64,000 nucleotides of DNA. Source: Narthecium ossifragum. Taxonomy: Eukaryota > Streptophyta > Magnoliopsida > Dioscoreales > Nartheciaceae. Position numbers and translations under genes: made by a program. Shown here one piece after another: positions 48,084-60,329 of this stretch; the stretch's first letter is position 1; the number at the start of each line of letters is the position of its first letter. The stretch lies in assembly GCA_963920575.1 (NCBI GenBank), contig OY986971.1, positions 17,660,492 through 17,724,491 of the forward strand. The letters are read 5' to 3'. The notes beneath the pieces were generated by a model. The model worked only from the letters and a program-made list of their open reading frames with translations. It did no database searches and was not told the DNA's origin.

Positions 48084-48825
48084 GTAAGTGATCAATCATT
48101 CTTAAAATAGCATTATATGGTTCAACTTCACTTGTGTGATTGTCCGTCTCTGCATCTCACATGCCTAACTAGTTGTCTCTCTATAAATATAAGCTTTTTA
48201 AAGAGACCAAACTTAGCCTTTAAATCCACCTAATATGCTATCCATGCATCATTGCCCTTTAGAAGAATGGGCCTAATTGCCTATATCTTAGCTTGTACTC
48301 AACAATCTTCCCATCCTTAGGAGAAAGAAACCTTGTTTAACTAAGATTCAGTTGAAGCTGACTCAGTTTTTTGGATTTGTTTTGTTGCCAAGGTCTATTT
48401 GATATTAAGTAGACTTTATCATTTAAATTCATTTGCTCAGTATATGTAACTAGTAAATTTCCTTTTTTTCATGCAACGTGATATACTGCTTGTTCTCTTA
48501 GTATTACTCTTCTTCTCAAAGTCTTTGATGATTGTCTAATACTCTTTCTTCCTGCGAGTTGATGTGTTTGGGAGGAAATGGAGGAAAGAGTACTCTGGGT
48601 TTGATTGATGAATCGCAAGGTGCTTCAGTTGATGCATCTTGTATATATTTTGTTGTTGCTATCTGGCATTTAGTTTTGTGTGTTTCTTGGATTGCATTCT
48701 ATGTTTTGAGATTTTGTATAAAACATATGATTCTTAAGTGGTTGTGTTGTGCTCTTTTGTGATGCAAGACTCTAAGACTCATGGTGATAGGAAAATTCAT
48801 GCCATGAGGCCTGACTAAAATTCAT
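48084..48825. other. CACTA 3' flank or unknown sequence
   Basis: After the donor GTAAGT at 48084 the sequence is AT-rich with no further TNPA exon that I can read and no CACTA terminus. A frame at 48532-48762 has no family resemblance. The sequence stops at 48826, where a truncated chromovirus LTR starts. Confidence 0.4.
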
Positions 48826-50476
48826 TCCTACCTACTTGTTTTTCCGGATTTGTGAGTTTTGAGCTTGGCCGTGATTTGTTTTGCTTAGATCTGATTATGT
48901 ACATGTATGTTTTCAATGAAAGCATCGCTTTTGGACTCATGGTCCTTCATACTACCAGATCCCAAAGTTTTGTGGGATTTGATGGAGTTTTCCAACGGTA
49001 TCTCTCGCCAACGGTCCGCCGGTGAACCCATTCGGATCGATCGTTCTTGGGGAAAGATCGATCATTTGTGGGACGTCATGCCCAGCCCGTACAGGATCGA
49101 TCTCCTGGTGGAGAAGATTGATCCTTTTTGGCTTGACCGGGACGAGACCTCCCAAGCACTAAGAAGATCGATCTTCTCTGGTGGGGAGATCGATCTCCTT
49201 AGTGGCGAAGATTGATCCTTTTCAATGGTTTTTGCCCGCGAGGCTTTGCTTATGCGGTTTTCTTTACCGCTTTATAACTTGTACATACCCTTGAGCATGT
49301 TAGGCCGATAATTAGGGGTAGTGGTGAATCGGGAGAGTGACGACTCCCAGGGTGTGTAGATAGCATGTTGTACTGTTAATCTTGTTTGTCAGGGTTGCTT
49401 CCCGTAATATGCTGTCTCTTTGTGGACTGGCTGTAGTTGGTGGGGTAACTACTGCAGCAGTCCCTTGTCCTGTATTATCTGTTCACCACCCCGGGCCGGC
49501 AGGGTGCCGAGCCCAGACCTTGTTTACTTTATCATCACATTTTGTTGCTTGCTTATCTACTTCCCTGCGTATGTTCATAGCATGCATCTGGTTGTGCATT
49601 AGTTTAATAAGATTAGGGGCATGGGCGATCTGTGGTATCGCCATCCCGAGGCTTGGAAGCTCGGATTTAGCCTGAGAATCGGGGCTGGGTAGCTTGGTCC
49701 AGGTTTCAATGGTGGTATTCAGTCGATTTCGATGATATGCCTAGATGACTTAAACCCCTATTCATTGATGATTTAGAGGTCATGTCGGCCTCGAGCCTGG
49801 TTCTGTGGTGTAGCCGGTGTCCGGTTCTCTTGTCTCTTGGGTAGAGGGTGTGTCTACTCAGCGGTGTTGTTTTCTAGCTCAGCAGTGTGTTCTTCCTGTT
49901 GTACTAGGTGTTTCCGGGATGGGCCCAGTTCGTTTGGGTGACCATTGTTGGATACCTAGAGACACCGGTGGGGTTATGGGACCCCTATGTACACCCAGAC
50001 CATCCTAGAGGGCGACACTATTGTGTTTCCCTCTTCCTTCTGTGAGTCGTAGTGTTGTTTCCCTGCTGAGCTTAGTTGCTCACTCCTACCTAGGCTACGT
50101 TTTGCAGGTGCAGGCGTTAGCTCCTCTTAGGTGGCCTCTAACGGGCAGTTGGTCGGCGGTGCGACAGTGCCTGGTGGAGTTTGAGGAGTAGTGATTGTCT
50201 GTCTTTAGAACCTTGTTTAGTTCGTCTCCTACGGGAGTGTATAAATGTTTGTAACTTATTTCTCCTCTTTGAGGTTTTGTAGACTTGTACTTTGGAATTG
50301 AAATCTTTGAGCTTGAGGTTTCTGTAATTGTTAGAATTGGTAAATGAGGGTGCTTAATGAATTGCTTAGGGTGACCAATAAGTTAGAGGGAACCCTCGCC
50401 ATAATTTTTCGCAGTTGGTTAGGTTTCTGATTCTCGCCCCCGGCCCGGTTGGGCTTTCTCGGGTCAGGGCACGACA
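48826..50476 (+). repeat. Chromovirus 5' LTR, truncated at its 5' side
   Basis: Homologous to 53907-55585 and to 57049 onward; it starts at TCCTACCTACTTG, missing the TGTGAGGA end and about 500 bases. It ends CACGACA at 50476 followed by ACTTGG. GATCGATC-type palindromes lie at 49034-49215. Confidence 0.8.
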
Positions 50477-53475
50477 ACTTGGAGGTTGGAGACCTTCGTG
50501 TCTATGGACTCACTGATCCATGGGACAATCAAGGTAGACCGGGTACTCCGATCGGCGGCACAGTCAGTGGACTCACTGATCGGTGGGACAGTTAGGGCAG
50601 ACCGGGTCTACCGATCTTATTCCTTGGAGGTTGGAGACCTCCGTGTCTGTCTAGACTTGCGGGTGCTAGACATGACTGGCTTTGATGTGATACTCGGTAT
50701 GGACTGGTTAGCAGCATACCAAGCCATCATCGACTGTGGTCGCCGGAGGGTGGTCACTTGGACACCCGACGGGATACGGTTTATGTTGTTAGGGGATCGA
50801 TTCTCAGCCGATTCCTTTGCTTGTGGTGTGGGAAGGCGTGGCGGCGAGCTTTCATCCTTGTTGGCCAGCCTGTCCCTGTTTGGTTCTGAGTGAGTGCTGC
50901 AGAGCAGTTTTCCCAGGATCGTGTGCGACTTTGCAGACGTGTTCCCTTATGTGTTTCCAGGGTTTCCACCGTCCAGAGAGGTCGATTTTGAGATCGACCT
51001 AGTACCAGGTACCACACCGATCTCTCTCCCAGCTTTCAGGATCACACCAGCAGAGCAGAACGAGTTGAGGACCCAGTTAGAAGAGCTGACCAGCAGAGGC
51101 TTCATCCGTCCCTACATGTCTCCCGGGGGGGTCAGTGTTGTTCGCAAAGAAGAAGGATGGTACCCTTCGACTTTGCATAGACTACAGGCTGCTCAATAGG
51201 GTAATTGTGAAGAACAGGTATCCCATGCCGTGGATCGACGACCTGTTTGACCAGGTGCGAGGATCTTCAATCTTCTCAAAGATTGACCTCCGCACAGGCT
51301 ATCACCAGTTGAGAGTTCGGGATTGCGAAATCCCGAAGATGGCTTTTCGGATTCGGTACAACCTGTACGAGTTCGTGGTGATGCCGTTTGGGCTGACGAA
51401 CGCACCAGCAACATTCATGGATGTGATGCCGTGGATCTTCCAGCCGTTCCTAGACCAGTTCATTGTGGTCTTCGTCGATGACATTCTAGTCTATTCTCGA
51501 TCAGAGGAGGAGCACGGGCAATACTTGGCGACGGTGTTGTAGCTATTTCGGGAGCATCGGCTATATGCCAAGGCTTCCAAGTGCGAGTTCTGGGTTGCAC
51601 AAGTGGGATTCCTTGGGCACGTGGTGTCGGCAGCAGGGATCTCAGTTGACTCGGCCAAGGTCGAGGCAGTGGTACAGTGGTAGAGACCGAGGACAGTGTT
51701 CGAGGTCCGTAGTTTCCTAGGCCTGGCGGGATACTATAGACGATTCGTGTGAGACTTCTCCAGAGTTGTCAGACCGATGACTAGACTGACACAGAAGGCC
51801 GTCCTGTTCGTGTGGGATGATGCTTGTGAGCGAGCCTTTGTGCAGCTGAGTATCAGGTTGACCAATGCGCCGGTGCTGATCGTCCCCGAGCGAGGCCTGG
51901 GTTATATTGTCTACTACAACGACAGCGGTGAGGGTTTGGGACGTATCCTCATGCAAGAGGGACACGTAGTTGCCTATCGTTCTCGTCATCTGCTGAAGAA
52001 CCATGAGAGGAACTACCCGCCCCATGACTTGGAGCTAGCAGCAGTGGTTTTCGCCCTGAAGACCTGGCGACATTACCTCTATGGCGAGAAGTTCTCTGTC
52101 TTCTCGGACCATAAGAGTTTGAGGCATGTTTTCACCCAACGTGACCTCAACCTGAGGTAGCGACGCTGGATGGAGCTACTGGAGGACTATGACTTCGAGT
52201 TGTATTATCATCATGGTAAGGCAAACATCATAGAGGACGCGCTGAGTAGACAGGCGAGAGACACCAGAGCAGCAGTAGCATGGTTATCAGTGTGGCAGTG
52301 GCAGGCATTGGAGACCGTGGGCTAGTTAGAGCTCGAGTTCAAGGATCAAGGTTCCAGCAGTTTCTTGTACACCGTGCAGAGTATGCCAGCAGTCCTAGCC
52401 AGAGTGATAGAGGAGCAGTGCAATGACGCAGAGCTCAAAGAGTTGCACACATCGGCAGGCACAGAGGGCAAAGACGGGGACTGGACAGTATCGTCAGACG
52501 GAGGGCTATGATTCAGAGGCAGAGTAGCGGTTCTGGTAGATCCAGTTCTATGACACGACGACCTACGATAGTATCATCACTCTCCTTTTGCAGTTCATCC
52601 CGGGGGCACCAAGATGTACAAGGACCTGTGGCGGCAGTTCTAGTGGTGCGGGATGCAGAGGGCAGTGACGGAGTTCGTATCGCGCTGCCTTACCTGTCAG
52701 AAGGTCAAGGAAAAGTACCAGCGAAATCCAGGGTTACTTCAGCCCCTTCCACTAGCTGAGTGGAAGTGGGAGCACATCACGATGGACTTCATGACCAGGC
52801 TGCCGAGATCTCCTAGGGGGAATGACGCGATTGGGTCATCGTAGATCTATTGACTAAATTGGTGCACTTCCTGCCTATGCGGATGACAGACTCGACAGAC
52901 AGGTTGGGTAGTTTGTACGTTAGAGAGGTGGTTAGACTACACAGGGTTCCAGTGTCTATAGTGTCAGAGCGTGACACCAAGTTCACCAGCAGGTTCTGGC
53001 GAGGCTTTCAGGAGGTAGTTGGCACGCTCCTGACCTTCAACACGGTTTTTCATCCGCTGACAGACAGGCAGTCAGAGCGGACGATCCAGATCTTAGAGGA
53101 CATGATGAGAGCATGTGTCCTCGATGCCAGAGGCAGCTGGGAAGAGCACGTTCCCTTGGTGAAGTTCGCCTACAACAACAGCTACCAGTCCAGTCTTGGA
53201 GTAGCACCTTTTGAGGCATTGTACGGTAGGCCATGTCATTACCCAGTGTGCTGGACAGAGGTTGGAGAGGCACCACTCACCAGTCCAGACATCATCAGGC
53301 GGTCGTTAGAGAGACTAGTGAAGATCAGGTAGAGATTTCTGACGGCTCAGAGCCAACAGAAGAGTTATGCAGATCAGAGGTGACGACTAATAGAGTTTGC
53401 AGTCGGCGACAGAGTGTTCCTGCGAGCATTGTCGTACAGGGGTTCAGTCAGGTTTGGCTGAGGTGGTAAGTTGGG
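50477..53475 (+). pseudogene. Chromovirus pol remnant without gag
   Basis: Protease end ([28 protein letters not shown]) follows the LTR almost directly, so gag and the protease active site are deleted. Reverse transcriptase: [44 protein letters not shown]. RNase [12 protein letters not shown], in which the first catalytic Asp position is Asn. Integrase: HHSPFAVHP, CLTCQKVK, HITMDF, DRQSERTIQILED. At least nine stops sit where CAG, CGA or TGG is expected (for example 51540, 51681, 52158, 52638, 53329), and one-base losses near 51125 and 52835. The C-terminal chromodomain part is missing; the sequence passes into LTR at about 53476. Confidence 0.9.
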
Positions 53476-55585
53476 TCGCAAGGGCAATTTGGTAAATTGC
53501 ATCTTGTTGGTTTGTTTCACACCCGTGTATGCACACACTGACCATATTTGTGTTTATGTTTGATTAGAACGGTTAGGTAGAACTGATCGGAAGATCCGGG
53601 CTTGGGCTTGTGTTTTAGCCCAAGTCTGCCTTTCTGTGGCGAAAGGGATCGATCTTCCCTTGCTAAGGGGATCCGATCTTTTAGCGCCAAAAAGTTAAGT
53701 CGGTTCGTCATGAAAGATCGATCTCTTCTTGCGGAAAGATCGATCTCTCACAAGGCGGTTCGTCCGTCTATAGAATGAATGAGACCCCCTTCTTTGATTC
53801 TCTTTTCAAATCCGCATTCTTGAGTTGAGATCCGACTGGATTTGGAGGAGATTGAGGACGATCCAAGGCTTAGCAGCTGAGATTGAAGCTGCTCTAGTCT
53901 AGGTAGGGATCCTACCTACTTGTTTTTCCGGATTTGTGAGTTTTGAGCTTGGCCGTGATTTGTTTTGCTTAGATATGATTATGTGCATGATTGTTTTCAA
54001 TGAAAGCATCGGTTTTGGACTCGTGGTCTTTCGTACTACCAGATCCCAAGGTTTTGTGGGATTTGGTGGAGTTTTCCGATGGTATTTCTCGCCGGCGTTC
54101 TGCTGGTGAACCCATTTGGATCGATCTTTCTGGAGGAAAGATCGATCATTTGTGGGACATCATCCCCAACCCATACAAGATCGATCTCCTGGTGGAGAAG
54201 ATCGATCCTTTTTTGTTTGACCAGGACGAGACCTCCCAAGCACTAAACAGATCAATCTTCTCTGGTGGGGAGATCGATCTCCTTAGTGGTTGAGAGGCGT
54301 TTTCCATGGTTTTTGCCCATGGGGCTTCGCTAATGCGGTATTCTTTACCGCTTTATAACTTGTACATACCCTTGAGCATGTTAGGCCCATAATGAAGGGT
54401 AGTGCATGTTAGGCCCATAATGAAGGGTAGTGGTGAACCGGGAGAATGACGACTCTCGGGGTGTGTAGATAGCATGTTGTACTGTTAGTCTTATTTACAG
54501 GGGTTGCTTCCCGAAATATGTTGTCTCTTTGTGGAATGGTTGTAGTCGGTGGGGTAACCACTGCAGCAGTCCCTTCGCCTGTATTATCTGTTCACCACCC
54601 CGGGCCGGCAAGGTGCCGAGCCCAGACCTTCTTTACTTTATCGTCACATTTTGTTGCATGCTTATATGCTTCCCTGCGTATGTTCAAAGCATGCATCTGG
54701 TTGTGCATTAGTTCCATAAGGTTAGGGGCATGGGCGATCTGTGGTATCACCATCCCGAGGCTTGGAAGCTCGGATTTAGCCTTAGGACCGGGGTTGGGTA
54801 GCTTGGTCCAGGTTTGAATGGTGGTGTTCAGTCGATTTCGATGATAGGCCTAGATGACTTAAACCCCTGTTCATTGATGATTTAGAAGTCGTGTCGGCCT
54901 CGAGCCTGGTTCTGCGGTGTAGCCGGTTTCCGGTTCTCTTGTCTCTTGGGTAGAGGGTGTGCCTACTCAGCGGTGTTGTTTTCCCGCTCTGCAGTGTCTT
55001 CTTCCTGCTGGACTAGGTATTTCTGGGATGGGCTCAGTTCGTTTGGGTGACCATGGTTGGAAACCTAGAGACACCGGTGGGGTTATGGAACCCCTGTGTA
55101 CACCCAGACCATGCTAAAGGGCGACATTGTTGTGTTTCCCTCTAGCTTCTGTTAGTCGTAGTGTAGTTTCCCCACGGAGCTTAGTTGCTCACTCCGACCC
55201 GGGCTATGTTTTGCAGGTGCAGGCATTAGCTCCTCTTCGGTGGCCTCTACCGGGCAGTTGGTCGACGGTGCGGCGTCGCCTGGCGGAGTTTGAGGAGTGG
55301 TGCTCTTCTGTCTTCATAACCTTGTTTAGTTAGCCTCCTGTGGGAGTATATAAATGTTTGTAACTGATTTCCCCTCTTTGAGGTTTTGTAGACTTGTACT
55401 TTGCAATTGAAATCTTTGAGCTTGAGGTTTCTGTAATTGTTAGAATTGTTAATTGAGGGTGCTTAATGAATTGCTTAGGGAGGTCAATAGGTTAGAAGGA
55501 ACCCTCGCCATAATTTTCTGCAGTTGGTTTGGTTTTTGGTTCGTACCCCCGGCCCGGTTGGGCTTTCACGGGTCGGGGCGCGACA
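53476..55585 (+). repeat. Chromovirus 3' LTR, first 90 or so bases missing
   Basis: Starts at TCGCAAGGGCAATTTGG within the LTR and ends GCGCGACA. GATCGATC-type motifs at 53645-53755 and 54118-54285. It has a 28-base tandem duplication (54376-54403, 54404-54431; unit starting GCATGTTAGGCCC) not present in the 5' LTR, which is useful for telling the two apart. Confidence 0.85.
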
Positions 55586-56548
55586 CTGAGGATGGCCGGA
55601 GTGGATCGATGGCGTAAAGGCGTCGCCGGCGGTCCGGACCTTGGCAGGAAGGGTCGTCGGTCGATGGGGAAGAGATCCATAGGAATGGATTGGCCGGAGG
55701 GGGCCTAGATCGAAGGAATATGGAGGAAACGGCTGTGAGGTGTGGGTCAGCTAGCGTCAGGGACGATAGGGAGCTCGGGGTTGGCCGGAAACGGTTAGGG
55801 AAGGTCGGGATCTAGTCTACGAAGGCCGGGGAAGAGGGAATGGAGAGGACGGTGGGGTTGGCCAAGGTCGTTGGGGCTCGAGGAAGAGGATGGAGGCCTT
55901 GGTCGGTGACGGGGACAACCGGAGAGGGTAGACGAAGGTGAGGTTGGCGTCGGTTGCGGGCACAAGAGAGAAGAGAAGAGAGGACGACGATGGTGAGGTG
56001 GTAGGTGATGAGGATAGAGAGTGCTAACATGGCGATGACGTGGTGGGAGAGAAAGTGGTGTGGACAGAGAGAAGATGTAGGTCAAGGTGAGGGAAATACA
56101 GATGGGGGCGGAGGCGGTGCCGGTTGCGAAGAAGATGACCGGCAGGGAAGAAGGTGGATCGGTGGACGTCGGTTGAAGATAACTCTTGGGGAAGAGAACT
56201 CAGCCTCTGGATAGTTTCTGATGGAGAACTAACCCTTGGATAATCCTATCTAGAGGATTAAGACATTACTCTATGAGAAGCTACTCCTAAACTACTCTCT
56301 ACTTTATTCATAAACTCAACTCATCATTGATCATCCATACATCATACCTAGGTATTGATGTCCTTTTATAGAGGCATTGACTAAGTCCTGATCCAACTAG
56401 AAAACCCCCTTGCTTAATTAGCAAGTAAGAAGGTTTCCATACTCAACTCAACTTACTAACTCAAATAGAACTGATAATTAATTCCTAACTTGTAGGTATC
56501 TAGGAAAGCATATGACAACTAGGACTCAATTAAATATAAAAGACTAAT
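55586..56548 (-). repeat. Repeat E, copy 3 (partial)
   Basis: Matches the reverse complement of 44290-45200 and overlaps in content with copy 1, so it is a separate insertion and not the other half of copy 1. Both ends are cut by chromovirus LTRs, at 55585 and 56549, each by the exact end of an LTR. The TATA region is retained near 56370. Confidence 0.7.
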
Positions 56549-57785
56549 TGTGAGGATCTGTCCCTCTACTCCTGGGACGACCGTCTAGGTCGGACCCATG
56601 GCTCGTTGTGGACCGCAAGGGCAATTTGGTAAATTGTGTCTTGTCGGTTTGTTTCACACCTGCGTGTGCATACACTGACCATGTTTGTGTCAATGTTTAT
56701 TTAGAATGGTTAGGTGGACTCGGGATCAAAAGATCCGGGCTTGAGCTTGTGTTTTAGCCCAAGTCTGGCTTTTCTGGATGAAAGGGATCGATCTTCCCTA
56801 GCTAAGAAGATCGATCTTTTAGCGCTAGAAAGTTAAGTCGGTTCGTCATGAAGGATCGATCTTTTCTTGAGGAAAGATTGATCTCTCATAAGGCGGTTCG
56901 TCCGTCTATAGAACGAACGTGACCCCCTTCTTTGATTCTCTTTTTAAATCCGCCATTTTTGAGCTAAGATCCGGCTGGATTTGGAAAAGATTGAGGACGA
57001 TCCAAGGCTCAGCAGTTGGGATTGAAGCTACTGTAGTCTAGGTAAGGATCCTACCTACTTGAGTTTCCAGTTTTTGGAGGTTTTGTTTTGATTTGTGATC
57101 TTTTACTTAGATCTGCTAATATACATGGTTGTTTTCAAAGAAAGCATCAGTTTTGGACTCGTGGTCCTTCGTACTACCAGATCCCAAGGTTTTGTGAGAT
57201 TTGATGGAGTTTTCTGACGGTATTTCTCGTCGGCGTTTCGCCGGTGAACCCATCCGGATCGATCTTTCTTGAGGAAAGATCTATCATTTGGGGGATGTCA
57301 TACCCATCCCGTGCATGATTGATCTTCTGGTGGAGAAGATTGATCTTTTCTTGGCTAGCATAGACGGGGTCCCGGGTCACGAGGAAGATCGATCCTTCTG
57401 GTGGAGAAGATCGATCCTTTTCAGCTTGATCGGGATGGGATCTCCAAACACTAAGAAGATGGATCTTCTCTGGTGGAGGAGATCGATCTCTTTGGTGGCC
57501 GAGAGATGTTTTCAATGGTTTTTGCCCGCGGAGCTTCATATGTACGTATTTTCTTTATCACTTTATAACTTGTACATATTGTTAAGCAAGTTCGCCCCAT
57601 AATGAGGGGTAGTGGTCAACCGGGAGAGTGATGACTCCCAGGATGTGTAGATAGCATATTGTATTGTTAGCAGTGTTTGCCAGGGTTGCTTCCCGTAACA
57701 TGTTATTCTTTTGTGAACTGGCTGCAGTTGGTAGCGTTACCAATGCAGCAGTTCCTTGACTTACTTATCTGTTTACCACCCCGGG
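56549..57785 (+). repeat. Chromovirus LTR, 5' part
   Basis: Begins TGTGAGGATCTGTCCCTCTA and matches the LTR at 53476-55585 until CACCCCGGG at 57785, where another LTR begins. GATCGATC-type motifs at 56785-56890 and 57258-57490. The remainder of this LTR is not in the window, so the element at 57786 most likely inserted into it. Confidence 0.8.
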
Positions 57786-58079
57786 TGTGAGGGCCCGTCC
57801 CTCTGACCTGGCTCGACCGCGTGGGTCGAGGGCCGTTTTTCTGTTGGTTTGATTCCCCGTCGGGTATGATCAGGCGATCGTATGGTGGTTTTTAGCCCCA
57901 GGGGCATTTTGGTAAATGTGCCCCCTGGTGGTCAGTTTCACACCCGTGTTACACACACGGCCTTGGATTGATGTATGTGTTTGATTAGAATCTTAAGGCT
58001 GCTTTCGATCAGAAGATCGGAGCTCGATCGAGAAAGATCGAATCGGACGACCGAGATCGGTCCGGATCTCTATATAAGG

Positions 58080-58119
<40 letters not shown>

Positions 58120-59702
58120 GTGGCTATGCTAGGGCTTCGGAGCGTGGATTTCGAGGAGCGAATTTCGGCGATCAGAGTTGAGGGATCGGTGGAGGAGCTG
58201 CCTTACTTGTCCGAGTAGGTGTTTCTACCTCAATCCTGTGATCGGGTTCTCCTAGAATAGGTTTCTTCTATTTTCACTGTATGAGTACTTGTTAGAATGT
58301 TGTGTGGTTCAATGCATGTGCATTATAGCTTGCTTCTAGTATTCCTATCAGTTGATTTCCATATTTTATCGGACGATTTCCGTATTATCGCCGTTTTGAC
58401 GGTTTTCGGCCATTGAGACCTAGGTTTGAGATTTAACAATCAAAATCGTGTTTCATTCATACCATTAGCTTCTCCTCACGGTCGACCGTCGGATCGACCG
58501 TTGCATCGATCGTGGGCCACTGAGCTGTGTTTTATGGTTTCCTTTGATTGGTTTTCATTCATGATAGATATCCAATCATGTTAAGAAGCATACACGATGT
58601 TTTAGCAGAATTTCTATCGAGATTGAGAATTGAATCGGGAGTTTAACCTCTTTGGCGAATTTACGGTTTTTAGCCGCATTTAAATACTTGGCTGATAGTA
58701 GTCTAAATGCTTATCGCTTTCCCTAGCCGTTAGCTAACTATGAGTGTTAGCTAACGAGGTATTATGGAACCTTAGCCCGTTGACGGCGAGTGCCGAAGGC
58801 TATTGTATAACTGTTGAACCTAAACTGATGTTGTGACATATAGAGACATCTAGGATAGATGTTTGCATAGGTTCATGCATTGTATGCATTAGAGGCATAT
58901 GAGGTTAGGCGGGCGATGGGTTGATCACCGATCCGAGGCTCTCGGGTTGCTCGGATCTAGCCTTAGGACCGTGGCTGGGTAGTGAGGATTAGGGCGTGAT
59001 CATAATTGGAATCTTATGCTATTGAGGATGTATTATAGTTGGTTGTGATCTTTGCTTTGAGGTTTAGAGGTCATGTTGTCTTCCCAAAGCTAAGTGTTAA
59101 GGATGGTTGTCGATGTCCCTGACATGGTCCCCAGGCAGTGGTTTCCTGCTGGGTAACGGTGATCCTACTGGTTATGGTTCTTTTCCTCCCAGCGTGTTGG
59201 TTGATGTTCCCAGTGTGATCGGTTGAGAAGAGTAGGATCCTTTGGGATGTCGATAGGGGTTGTGGGACCCCGTGGCATTCCTTAGGCTTGAGCGGGGAGA
59301 CATCACTGTTGGTGTTTTCCTGGGATGTGTTTGCAGGTGCAGGCACCAGTTCTTCCTCTATAGAGCCGGCGGAATCAGCGTTTGGCGGCGCAACTACATC
59401 CAGAGGTGTCTGAGGTTGCTGGAGGACAATTGTTGTACTTTTTGATAGTTTTTAATTATAAACATCTTCGAGGAATTTTGGACTATTGTAAAATATCTTT
59501 CCCTTGGAGGAGTTTGATAAAGAATTTTGTATCAGTACAACTTGATGTATATATATGAATTGAATTTCTGTTTCACCTCTGGAATATAAATTGTTTTGAA
59601 TTTATCTATCTTTTCCGCATTGTATCGCGCCAATTGGAGATGAATATTGATAGGAACCCTCACGCCTCGTCCTGGATGAGTTTTCTGGGTCGGGGTGGGA
59701 CA
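57786..59702 (+). repeat. Second-family chromovirus 5' LTR
   Basis: TGTGAGGGCCCGTCCCTC to GGTGGGACA, 1917 bases, followed by ACT and the primer site. It is only distantly like the other chromovirus LTRs. It has a TATA box (TATATAAG, 58071-58078), a run of CT dinucleotides just downstream (58081-58117), and an ACGGTCGACCG-type cluster at 58478-58535. Confidence 0.9.
58071..58078 (+). promoter_or_regulatory. TATA box and CT-rich initiator region
   Basis: TATATAAG directly followed by about 18 CT repeats, where the RNA start would lie. TATA plus pyrimidine patch is a common plant core promoter arrangement. Confidence 0.6.
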
Positions 59703-59705
59703 ACT

Positions 59706-59717
59706 TGGTATCAGAGC
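59706..59717 (+). other. Primer binding site, initiator tRNA-Met type
   Basis: TGGTATCAGAGC three bases after the LTR end, the same spacing as on the minus strand at 16571-16585. Confidence 0.95.
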
Positions 59718-59891
59718 AGGCTATAGGTCTCAGGGATAGGATTGGCTTGCGGATAGGGATTGTTCTAGGAGTAGAGCATCCTTGTGTGCTTGTTCGTGCT
59801 CATGTGTGTTATGCTTTTATTTTTTGTTTATTGCTATTGTGTTTTGATTTCTTACGGGTGGACACTTGTCGTCTCTGGTAAACGTGCAGAT

Positions 59892-60329
59892 GACAGGGAG
59901 CCGGGCTAGCTGTCCAGTCTTGGGTCGAGAAAGTGCACGCGACGAGCGCGCCGCGCGACGGGCCTTAGGGGCCAACGCAGCCTTGCCCCGGGGACCTGCA
60001 CCATAGCTAGAGCCGAGGATTGAGGTCGTGATGGAGGAGGATGCTTCTTTCGTCGTCGAGGAGGTCTCTCCTCCACTCAACCAATGTGTTGTTGTGACAG
60101 CGGTGGTCGACTTCCAGAGGCTGAACTCACCTAGGTTCAGCGGTGCTGGAGGCGACCCAGCGGTGGAGGACGACTGGCTGGAGGGAGTCAGTCGCGTCCT
60201 TGACACTCTGTTCATCCAGGATGACCGGATCCGGGTCAGACTTGCCACGTTCCAGCTCGACGGGGACGCTTTGGACTGGTGGCGCTCTCTTCAGGCCGCC
60301 AGGGATGGGAGTGACCCATCATGGGCCGT
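59892..60329 (+). pseudogene. Chromovirus gag, N-terminal part
   Basis: Starts MTGSRASCPVLG, then a TAG near 60006, and the open frame from 60028 with VDFQRLNSPRFSG, DRIRVRLATFQLDGDALDWW, the chromovirus capsid pattern also seen in the minus-strand gag at 15990-16150. It is cut at 60330 by an Athila LTR. The rest of this gag and its pol lie outside the window, if they exist. Confidence 0.8.

Larger units (their letters stand above)
36554..48825 (+). mobile_element. CACTA (En/Spm) transposon, 3' end missing
   Basis: Starts CACTACAAGAAATG, the CACTA-class terminus, inside repeat E. Subterminal AGTGACGA/TCGTCACT motifs occur in both orientations at 36570-36745 and 38975-39120, as expected for transposase binding sites. 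It carries TNP2-like and TNPA-like genes in the same direction. Nested inside are a chromovirus solo LTR and repeat E. The matching TTTCTTGTAGTG end is not found before a chromovirus LTR begins at 48826, so the 3' end was lost. Confidence 0.85.

Noticed and set aside
58081..58117. CT repeat as a satellite or array
   Set aside because: It is a single simple-sequence run inside an LTR promoter region. No CRISPR-like spacing or longer tandem array exists in the window.
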